From assembly GCA_017302015.1 (NCBI GenBank), contig JAFLEE010000034.1:1-46804 (forward strand): DNA of 46,804 bases, written 5' to 3'. Below the pieces are notes generated by a model. That model was not told where the DNA came from and made no database searches. It was given only the letters and a program-made list of their open reading frames with translations. The translations under genes were made by a program, and so were the position numbers. This stretch comes from Spirochaetota bacterium (GTDB lineage Bacteria; Spirochaetota; UBA12135; COTS27; JAFLEE01). Below, piece after piece: positions 25,110 to 32,091 of this stretch (position 1 is its first letter; each line of letters starts with the position of its first letter).

Positions 25110-25676
25110 TCATTTCACGTGGCACGACTTGCAGTCGAGGCTATGGTTGATCGGGTGGGGAGCGGTCGTATGGGGGCGCCGCTTGTGGCAGACGGTGCAG
25201 CTCTCGTCGGTCGGTGCGCCGTTGTCGAGGTGGCAGGAGACGCAATGCTTCTTGGCCCAATTGGCGCCGTGGCTGCGGGGGGCCGTCTCGCGGTGGCAGG
25301 AGGCGCAATAGTCCTCTCGGTGGCAGGAGGCGCAGCGGTCGCGGTCGCTGGCGGCGGAGAGGCCGTGGGTCTTGGCGCGCCACAGGCCCCCGCGGTGGTC
25401 CCCGGGCATCTTGGAGGCGTGGCAGGATTGGCAATCGTTCGCCGCGTGACAGACCAGGCACGATTCGGCGTCGGCCATCCCGTTCATGGTCTTCCCGTGC
25501 ATGCGCACCCAATCGCCGCGGTGGCTTTCGGGGGCCGGAAAGGCCAGCTTCGCGGAGCCCGCGGGGCATTGCTTGGCCCCGTCGGCGCCGGAGCGGCAGC
25601 CCGTCACGAGCGCGGCCAGGGCGACGAGACCGAGGAGGGCGGCGCCCGCGAGCGCCGAGGTGTTTTTAGAACTCAT
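25110..25676 (-). CDS. Heptaheme outer-membrane lipoprotein cytochrome
   Basis: A 188-residue lipoprotein (LVTGC) with seven CxxCH sites (CLVCH, CQSCH, CASCH, CASCH, CVSCH, CTVCH, CKSCH) packed into about 110 residues. Further His residues are available as distal ligands. Its ATG lies inside the end of the porin gene (11-base overlap), so the two are translationally coupled. This pairing of porin plus dense-heme protein is the core arrangement of porin-cytochrome electron conduits. The protein could sit on the inner face of the pore or inside it. Confidence 0.85.
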   Translation of the reverse strand: MSSKNTSALAGAALLGLVALAALVTGCRSGADGAKQCPAGSAKLAFPAPESHRGDWVRMHGKTMNGMADAESCLVCHAANDCQSCHASKMPGDHRGGLWRAKTHGLSAASDRDRCASCHREDYCASCHRETAPRSHGANWAKKHCVSCHLDNGAPTDESCTVCHKRRPHTTAPHPINHSLDCKSCHVK

Positions 25677-27165
25677 AGTTGATCCCGGCGCGGAAATGGT
25701 GGCTGATGTCGATGCCCTGCTCGAACTCGTAGCGCGCGTCGAGGGAGAGGCCCGCCGCCAGGGGGATTTGGGCCTTGGCGTACCACGTGCGCACGTCGAC
25801 CTTCTCGATCCAGTTCGTCCCCGTCGCGGAGCCGAGATCGACGGTGTCGTAGGCGTAGTAGGAAAAATAGGTGCCCGCGCTGAGTTTAATCCGGCCCCCG
25901 GGGCCCGGGCGCAGGCGCTCGTCGTAACTGACGTCGAAACCGCCGGAGAAGGAAACCCGGGGGGCGGAGGCCCAGACATCCCCGGTCGCGCTCACCGTGA
26001 GGGCATCGAGGATCGGGTGGACGGCCACCGCGAGGAACCCGCGCATATAGGAGCGGTTGAAGGCGGAGGCGTCGTTGGTCGTGAAGAGGCCGCGGAAGAA
26101 ATACCCCCCATCGACCGAGAGGTAGCGGCCCAAGGCCTTGGAGGCCGAAAGATCCACCGAGCAGAAGGGCTTGCTCGCGCCCATGACCCCGGTGAAATAG
26201 GGGTTGGCCGGGTTCACGAAATTGGAGTTCGTCGTCGCGAAGCGGGCGACCCCGGAGAGGTGCAGATCGAGACCGATTTTCTCGAGGATGGAATCGACCC
26301 GCACCCGCGCATCGAAGGGGCTGAAGTCGAGGGCGCGGAAAGAGGCCTGGTAGCCCAGGATCGACCCGATGCGGTGGGAGAAGCCCGCTCCCAGGCGGTG
26401 GTCCATCGTCACGACGGCCGCGTCCACAGGGTATTGGGCGCTGCGCAGAAACTGGTAGTCGACCGTGGCGCTCATGCCCGAGGCGATCTTGAGGCGCAGG
26501 TCGGCGCCGACCGTCCAGTCCGAGCCCCAGGCGTCTTGGAGTTCATAGAAGGGGGAGAGGACGCCCCCGTAGAGTTTCACCGAGAGGCGCTTGGCGACGG
26601 ACAGGGAGACGCCCGCCCCATCGAGGGGGAGGGAACCCAGTTCCGCCCGGTAGAATCGCCCGAACTTGATCTCATCGAGGGCGAACGCGGCGGACCCGAA
26701 GCTTCGCGTGAAGGTGACGAAGGCGGTGTCAAGGAAGGCCTCGTTCCCGAAGCCGAGCTGCCCGGTGTAGATATTGGCCAGGGGATTGAAGAAGCGCCCG
26801 TTGGTGCCGCTGCCGAGATCGCTTCGGAAGGAGCCCGAAGCCTCGAAGCTGAAGTCTCGCGCCAGTTCCCCGCGCAACAGGCCGCGCACCCAGAGGAGCC
26901 GGTCGCCACGCTCGCCGGCCTGGTTGGCCGCACTGGCGTTGGTGTCGCCGACGGGAAACGCTCCCCGCATGAGGTTCCCCTCGAAACGGGTGGAGAAGGC
27001 CCCGTGGACCTCCGGGGTGAAGGCGTCGACACGGGCGGGGGTGCGGTTGGAGGCGGTCTCGGCGGCCATCGCGCCCCCGAAGAAAGCCGCGGCGAAGCAC
27101 GCGGCGAGGACCAGCTGGGAGGGGAGGCAGAGGCTTCGTTTCATGGTTTTTTCCGCGTGCTTCAT
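25666..27165 (-). CDS. Outer-membrane beta-barrel porin of an electron conduit
   Basis: A 499-residue exported protein (signal peptide ending GGAMAAE). It is dominated by alternating hydrophobic/polar strands rich in aromatic residues at strand ends and finishes with a C-terminal Phe (AGINYEF), the hallmark of barrels assembled by BamA. No CxxCH is present. Sequence similarity to MtrB/PioB/OmbB porins is not evident by eye, but its place between penta- and heptaheme genes with overlaps on both sides (ATGA with the pentaheme, 11 bases with the heptaheme) argues for a conduit role. Confidence 0.75.
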   Translation of the reverse strand: MKHAEKTMKRSLCLPSQLVLAACFAAAFFGGAMAAETASNRTPARVDAFTPEVHGAFSTRFEGNLMRGAFPVGDTNASAANQAGERGDRLLWVRGLLRGELARDFSFEASGSFRSDLGSGTNGRFFNPLANIYTGQLGFGNEAFLDTAFVTFTRSFGSAAFALDEIKFGRFYRAELGSLPLDGAGVSLSVAKRLSVKLYGGVLSPFYELQDAWGSDWTVGADLRLKIASGMSATVDYQFLRSAQYPVDAAVVTMDHRLGAGFSHRIGSILGYQASFRALDFSPFDARVRVDSILEKIGLDLHLSGVARFATTNSNFVNPANPYFTGVMGASKPFCSVDLSASKALGRYLSVDGGYFFRGLFTTNDASAFNRSYMRGFLAVAVHPILDALTVSATGDVWASAPRVSFSGGFDVSYDERLRPGPGGRIKLSAGTYFSYYAYDTVDLGSATGTNWIEKVDVRTWYAKAQIPLAAGLSLDARYEFEQGIDISHHFRAGINYEF

Positions 27166-27647
27166 GGGGTGGCCGCCGCGTTCACCTTCTGGTGGCAGGC
27201 CGCGCAGCGCTTCGGCCCGGAAAGCGCCGCGGAGACCATGAGTTTGGGATGGGCGGACTTGTGCGGCTCATGGCAGGTGACGCAACTGAACTCGGCGCCC
27301 TTCTTGAGGGGACTTACTTTTCCCTGGACGGGGTGGGCCTTGGCGAGGAGGCCCGCCGTGATGTGCTTCCCCGTCGCCGCCTGCTCATGGCAACCCGCGC
27401 AGAGCGCCGTCATGTTGGTCTTGAGCGACAGCACGGGCTTCGCCGCATCGGCGTGGGGCGCTACATGGCACTGGTCGCAGCCCAATTCCACCGCGGCGTG
27501 CACGAAGGCGCCCTTGCCGGTATTGGAGTGGCAATCGGTGCAGGCCTCCGCCTGCCCGAGGCGGAGCAGGGGAAGGGCGAAGAGGGCGAGGATGGGGAGG
27601 GATCGTCGGATCATGCGTTTCATTTGGCTTTCCCGGGGGCGCGTCAT
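27162..27647 (-). CDS. Periplasmic pentaheme cytochrome c
   Basis: A 161-residue exported protein with five heme sites (CTDCH, CDQCH, CAGCH, CVTCH, CAACH). The CVTCH...CAACH spacing with CHEPHKSAHP resembles the paired-CxxCH family. ATGA overlaps at both ends link it to the upstream Reeler-like gene and the downstream porin. A second ATG eight codons in (27623) has GGGAAAG upstream and would give a more typical signal peptide, so the true start may be there. It probably feeds the porin complex. Confidence 0.83.
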   Translation of the reverse strand: MTRPRESQMKRMIRRSLPILALFALPLLRLGQAEACTDCHSNTGKGAFVHAAVELGCDQCHVAPHADAAKPVLSLKTNMTALCAGCHEQAATGKHITAGLLAKAHPVQGKVSPLKKGAEFSCVTCHEPHKSAHPKLMVSAALSGPKRCAACHQKVNAAATP

Positions 27648-28768
27648 CTCGGTCGCACGACGTAGACGCGGACCAGGCGGTCGGCGTCGGGGGTCTGGAG
27701 GCGAAGAAAATACACGCCGTCGGGAACGGCCACGCCGTTGTCATTGGCGCCGTTCCAAGCGACCGTCTGCCATAGGCCGGCGGCGGTGACGGAAAAGGCG
27801 CGCACCGGCTGGCCGAGGAGGGTCAGCGCCGAGGCTTTGATCACCGCGCCGCTACGGGCGACGTGCACCAGGACCTGGCAGGACTCGCCCGCGTCGGGGT
27901 TGATGGTGCTCTTGACCACCTGCATGCCGATGGGAGCGGCCACGTTGGTCAGGGCCCCATCGAGGGTCACGGACGTACTGGCCGGATTGGTCACGGTGAG
28001 GGAATAGGCGCCCGGCGCATAACCGAAGGGGATCACCGCGGTCAGGTTGGTGGCGTTGACCCAGGTGGTCGCCACCGCGGTGCCCCCGAAGAGCACTGAA
28101 GCGTTGGAGGCGAAACGGGACCCGATGATCGAGATCACCGAGGTCACCTGGTTGCTGAGCGTGTTCGGCGTGACCGAACGGAGCGTCGGCGCCGTGAGGT
28201 CTTCGGCGGAAGCCCAGTTCGTCTCGTAGACGGAGGCCCCGGAGATATTGATGCCGTTCCCGAGCACCGTGGACGCGTAGAAAGTGGCGGTGCCCTGGCC
28301 GGCGGGGGGCGCCGTCCATTTGACCGTCCAGTTGGTGAAATTGGTGTAGGTGGTGTGGCTGACGTAGGCGGCCTCGAGCCCGTCGCCCTTGCCGCTATGC
28401 CCGCGAACGCCGGTGTTCACGGGATCCACCAGGCTCCAGGCGCCGATCATGGAATTGGTGGCGCTATTGGCCGTGAGGCTGAACCCGGTGCGGCCGGCCA
28501 CCGTCGCCCGCACGCGGAGCGTCAGCGAGTAGGTCGCGCCCGGCACGTAGGTCGCCGGAAGTCCATCAAGGAAGAGGTTCGTGGAACTCTTTTGGATCGT
28601 CCCCGAGAAATGGCAGGCGACGGCGCAGCTATTATTGGAGGCCACGTTGCGCGGCACCGGATTTCGGAAATATTCCCCGCCTTCCGAGAAGGCGTGGAGC
28701 CCCTGCCAAACGGGCAGGCAAAAAAGCGCGGCAAGGAGGAAGGCGCCGCGGCCAAGATTCTTTTTCAT
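27644..28768 (-). CDS. Exported Reeler-like/IPT/FlgD-like protein with a CX3CH site
   Basis: A 374-residue exported protein (start at MKKN; the ATG four codons upstream has poorer spacing). After the signal peptide an NSCAVACHFSG site (CX3CH) starts a Reeler-like/choice-of-anchor-V domain (YVPGATYSLTLRV) to about residue 180. An IPT/TIG domain follows (about 190-275: LRSVTPNTLSNQ, IIGSRFASNASVLFGG). It ends in a FlgD-Ig-like domain (WNGANDNGVAVPDGVYFLRL) like the C-terminal sorting domains of type IX secreted proteins. The Reeler domain class often carries one heme-like motif. Location next to a PorV-like gene suggests surface export. Confidence 0.75.
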   Translation of the reverse strand: MKKNLGRGAFLLAALFCLPVWQGLHAFSEGGEYFRNPVPRNVASNNSCAVACHFSGTIQKSSTNLFLDGLPATYVPGATYSLTLRVRATVAGRTGFSLTANSATNSMIGAWSLVDPVNTGVRGHSGKGDGLEAAYVSHTTYTNFTNWTVKWTAPPAGQGTATFYASTVLGNGINISGASVYETNWASAEDLTAPTLRSVTPNTLSNQVTSVISIIGSRFASNASVLFGGTAVATTWVNATNLTAVIPFGYAPGAYSLTVTNPASTSVTLDGALTNVAAPIGMQVVKSTINPDAGESCQVLVHVARSGAVIKASALTLLGQPVRAFSVTAAGLWQTVAWNGANDNGVAVPDGVYFLRLQTPDADRLVRVYVVRPR

Positions 28769-28790
28769 CGTCTCATCCACCCTTTTCTAC

Positions 28791-29726
28791 TTAGAACCGG
28801 AAGGTCGTGCCGATGCTCTGGACCACGCCGAGGCCGGCGCGGGGCGAGAGCGCCCAATCCACGACGAACCGGCCGAAGTCGAGGCCGAGGCCGGCGGTGA
28901 AGGCCTGGACATCCGCGGAAACCTGGGCGCCCGCCCGCAGCGCCAGGGAAAACCGCTTGTTGAAGAGCGGCGATTTCGCCTCGAGACCGAAGCGGCCGCC
29001 CAATCCGCTATCCACCGCATACTCGGCTTCGGCGGAGGCCGCCAAGGATTGGAGCACCGGCGATTCAAGGGCGCGGAGGTAGACCCCACCGGCGCGGAGG
29101 GTGAAGTTCTGGGCCACGCTGACCCCGGCCACGCCGGCGCCGGGAATGGCCGTTCCGAGATTGAATACCGAGACGCCGAGGTTCACCCGGTTCACCGGCG
29201 TTCCTAATGCAGCGAGAAAACCGGCCCCGAGGGTCAGGGCCGGGGTCGTGGTCGTGGCGATGGTCTGGGAAAGGTAGCGCACCGACACGCCCAAGGAGAA
29301 CATCTTGAGGGTTCCCACCGCCGTCACGCCGACGCCCATATTATTGAAGGCGGTGGCGTCTTGGCCCGCGAGGAAGACCGTGGGATCGTCGACGCCCGAA
29401 GGGGCGAGAAAGCGGAAATCGGCGCCGACGACCAGATTGGAGTTCACCCGGAACGCCGTGGCGGCGTAGAGGTGCTGGAAGGAGGCGACCCAACTCATGT
29501 AATTGGCCAGCACCTCGAAGCGGGACCCGAGGCCGGAGAGGGCCGCCGGGTTCCACGCCGCGGCCGCGGGGCCGGAAGCCCGGGCCACCATGGCGCCGCC
29601 CTGGGCCATCCCGGCGGCGTCGGCATCGAGGTTCATGAAGAGGCCCGCCGCACTCCCGGTGCTCCCGTAGGAGAACGGGAGCGCCAGGGCGAGGGCCACC
29701 GCAAAACTTTTTATGAGGACTTTCAT
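28791..29726 (-). CDS. PorV/UPF0164-like outer-membrane protein
   Basis: A 311-residue exported barrel (signal peptide, C-terminal FRF). The N-terminal block AAGLFMNLDADAAGMAQGGA followed by AAAWNPAAL is the signature of the PorV/PorQ/UPF0164 group related to FadL. In type IX secretion PorV carries substrates with a C-terminal domain to the attachment machinery; in other lineages its role is unknown. It lies directly before the gene encoding a FlgD-like C-terminal domain. No strong ribosome binding site is visible before the ATG. Confidence 0.75.
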   Translation of the reverse strand: MKVLIKSFAVALALALPFSYGSTGSAAGLFMNLDADAAGMAQGGAMVARASGPAAAAWNPAALSGLGSRFEVLANYMSWVASFQHLYAATAFRVNSNLVVGADFRFLAPSGVDDPTVFLAGQDATAFNNMGVGVTAVGTLKMFSLGVSVRYLSQTIATTTTPALTLGAGFLAALGTPVNRVNLGVSVFNLGTAIPGAGVAGVSVAQNFTLRAGGVYLRALESPVLQSLAASAEAEYAVDSGLGGRFGLEAKSPLFNKRFSLALRAGAQVSADVQAFTAGLGLDFGRFVVDWALSPRAGLGVVQSIGTTFRF

Positions 29727-29765
29727 TGTTTATCGCTCATGCGCCCTTTGCCAAGCCTTGGGCGA

Positions 29766-31115
29766 TCAGTACCCGTTGAGGTTCGTGACGGCGAGCAGGG
29801 AACTCTGCAGGAGCCGCAGGGTGTAGGGATAATTGTGGACGCCCTTGCTGCCGTCGTTGAGAATGGTGCGGTAATTTTCCCAAGCGGCGACGCGGCCCAC
29901 GGGGAGCGATCCCTTACCGTTGGTGGTGGCGTAGGCGTTCGTATTCAAATACCCCCACGCATCGATGCGGTTCGTATTGGACTGGAACTTCGCACCGTTG
30001 GTGAAGATGGCCCAGTTTGAGGCCACCAGCGGCGTGTTCGTCCCGGCGAAGCCCTGGAAACCCCAGTTGGTGATATAGAGGAAGGTGTTCGTCATCTGGA
30101 GGGCATTGGCGGTAGTCATCACCCAATTGGTGACGAGCCAATTGCTGAGGGTGGCCATCAAGTTGGTGATCGTCGTTTGGGTCATGTGGTAGTCAAAGGT
30201 CGACCCGATGTCGGCATGGCAGGACTTGCAGACCGTCGTCTGGGCGACGCCCGTTTCTTTATTGGTCATGGCCAGGGAGTGGCCCGGGTTGGCGGCGCGC
30301 CCGGACCCGGAGACGTTATTGGTCGTGCGCATATGGCAGCCCACGCAGCTATCGGCGACCTGATTATAGTGGCCGTTGGGAATACCCGTTGTCCAATCCA
30401 TATTGGTGAATTGAAAGCCCGTGGCCAGCGCCGTGCCCGCGAGGATCATGGGCTGGGTGCCGTAGTGGGGGTCGCTGATGGTGGAGGTGAAATTGGTGTA
30501 CTGGGTCACCGTGCCGGCGCCACTTCCCGAGGAATAATAGGTGCCCGAGTTCGTGGCCCCGGCGACAAAGATTCGGCGAGGATTATGGCACGAAACGCAC
30601 ACGTTGCCCCGACCCTTATCGAAGGTGATGGTCGCGGTGGCCGTGAAGGTCACGGCGGCTTCGGAGCGCAGGGTGTAATCGCTGGCGGTGTAGGTGGAGT
30701 GGATCTTGTGGCAGGTGCGGCAATTGATCTGGATGGATTGAGCCACCGCGTAGGAAGGCTGGGTGACGCCATTGGGGCGACCGGCGGCCTGCCACATTTG
30801 ATGGCCCTGATCGCTATGGCAGCGGGAACAGGAGGCAATCACGCCCTCGGCGATATAGGCCGAGCCCGTATTGTGCTTGGAATCGTTGTATTGAACGATC
30901 TTCGTCTTGATGTCGGAATCGCTGTCGTGGCACTGGGAGCAATTGGCCCCGACCCCGGGAGCCCCGTCGATCCCGCTGATGCCGTTGGTGCCGTTCGCGC
31001 CGCCCGGCCCCATGGGCCCGGTGGTGGGAGTGCACGATGCGATGAAGAGGACCAGTCCCGCGGCCATCGGAAGGGCGAGCGCCTTTTTAAGGAACATGTT
31101 TGATTGCATCAGCAT
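29766..31115 (-). CDS. Hexaheme surface lipoprotein with collagen-like stalk
   Basis: A 449-residue lipoprotein (FIASC). The ATG at 31115 is chosen because GGGAG lies 7-8 bases upstream and the sigma-54 promoter covers the longer upstream start. Right after the lipid site come Gly-x-y triplets (GPMGPGGANGTNGISGIDG), a short collagen-like stalk. Six CxxCH sites follow (CSQCH, CSRCH, CRTCH, CVSCH, CVGCH, CKSCH), with several extra His. The last ~150 residues are Asn/Thr/Trp-rich without hemes and end GVHNYPYTLRLLQSS, a motif seen at the end of other multiheme families. As first gene of the run it is a good candidate for the cell-surface terminal reductase. Confidence 0.85.
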   Translation of the reverse strand: MLMQSNMFLKKALALPMAAGLVLFIASCTPTTGPMGPGGANGTNGISGIDGAPGVGANCSQCHDSDSDIKTKIVQYNDSKHNTGSAYIAEGVIASCSRCHSDQGHQMWQAAGRPNGVTQPSYAVAQSIQINCRTCHKIHSTYTASDYTLRSEAAVTFTATATITFDKGRGNVCVSCHNPRRIFVAGATNSGTYYSSGSGAGTVTQYTNFTSTISDPHYGTQPMILAGTALATGFQFTNMDWTTGIPNGHYNQVADSCVGCHMRTTNNVSGSGRAANPGHSLAMTNKETGVAQTTVCKSCHADIGSTFDYHMTQTTITNLMATLSNWLVTNWVMTTANALQMTNTFLYITNWGFQGFAGTNTPLVASNWAIFTNGAKFQSNTNRIDAWGYLNTNAYATTNGKGSLPVGRVAAWENYRTILNDGSKGVHNYPYTLRLLQSSLLAVTNLNGY

Positions 31116-31169
31116 TTTGAGACTCCCAATGGTCCGTTCTAGGCGACGGTCTATCCGTGACGAAGTATT

Positions 31170-31185
31170 AGCAATATACGTGCCA
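31170..31185 (-). promoter_or_regulatory. Sigma-54 (RpoN) promoter of the conduit operon
   Basis: Minus strand TGGCACGTATATTGCT matches the -24/-12 consensus TGGCAC-N5-TTGC(A/T) at every fixed position. Transcription should start near 31159, giving a leader of about 44 bases before the ATG at 31115. An NtrC-type activator is encoded 9 kb away. Confidence 0.88.
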
Positions 31186-31254
31186 ATCAAGGGTTCTGGA
31201 ATCCATCGAATTTAGGCCTTTTAGGGACTGAAAAATCCCCAAAAGTTGCAAAAG

Positions 31255-31288
31255 ACGCCAAAAATGGTTTTGAAACCATTTTTGGCGT
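31255..31288. promoter_or_regulatory. 34-bp palindrome, candidate enhancer site for the NtrC-type activator
   Basis: ACGCCAAAAATGGTTT (31255-31270), two central bases, then its exact reverse complement (31273-31288). The centre is about 112 bases upstream of the predicted sigma-54 transcription start, the normal place for an activator enhancer. It lacks a T-run after the stem and no gene ends nearby, which argues against a terminator. Confidence 0.55.
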
Positions 31289-32091
31289 TTAGCCGCCAGT
31301 CATTGGCAACGGTTAAGAGGGAGGGCGGGTCTGATCATTGGGAAGTGTGACGACCCTAACGGGTTCAGATGGGTTTTGAGATTTCGCAATATTTCACTCA
31401 CCGGGCCACGATTTATCTCACCTTTCCGCCTGACCTCTCATCAAGATCTCTCTCTGAGATTGAAACCTTCCAAATCCTGCCTTCAAACGGGTGCTTCCTA
31501 AACTCGTTGAGCGATTCCGCGCGGTGCTTCATTTTAGGAATCCCCACGTATTCCATGGATCTACAAACCCGTAGACTCTATGCACACGGAATAGGCCCGC
31601 TGAAATCGGAAGTAAAAATCAGGTGAAGATGAGTGGTGGATGGCTCCTACCGTATCATAGGGAAAAATCGCATTAATTTATGCATCAAAATTAATCCAGT
31701 TTATTGCCAAAATTAGTTCCGAAAGTTTCCAAAACTGAAAGCCACAATAACTTAATCACGAAAGATTTCTCAGACACGATATGTGTTTGGATGTAACCAC
31801 TTCAAAGAAAGGGGCACCCTGGAATAGTATGGGATCTCCGACAAACAGGCTCTCATAATTCTACATTCAGAAGACGTTATAATATGCAGTATTTTTGGGT
31901 CATAATCGCGGAGACCATTTGATGTATTCCCCTGCTTCCGATACTCCTCGCGGGCCGCGACACCATCGAAGCGCGATTCGGCTCTTCGTCTTTCCCGCTG
32001 AGCAGACGCGGCTCGCTTCTCCCCAGAACTCTTTCCTCCCCGGACCGGCGGGTGCTACGGCCTCCGACCGAGGGAACTCCGCAGGATCCCC
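31289..32091. other. AT-rich intergenic region upstream of the chemoreceptor gene
   Basis: About 800 bases, much AT-richer than the genes. An 85-codon plus-strand frame (31369-31626) has no ribosome binding site and no recognisable content. A perfect TATAAT stands at 31878-31883 but without a good -35 at 17-18 bases. Nothing else is recognised. Confidence 0.4.

Noticed and set aside
25486-27789. 767-codon plus-strand frame opposite the porin and cytochrome genes
   Set aside because: Covers several recognised genes with signal peptides and heme motifs on the other strand; composition is that of a shadow frame.
31116-31190. Longer start for the hexaheme lipoprotein at 31190
   Set aside because: It would begin upstream of the sigma-54 transcription start and place 25 polar residues before the lipoprotein signal; ATG 31115 has a ribosome binding site.
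31369-31626. 85-codon plus-strand frame in the AT-rich spacer
   Set aside because: No ribosome binding site, no recognisable motif, composition like the surrounding non-coding DNA.
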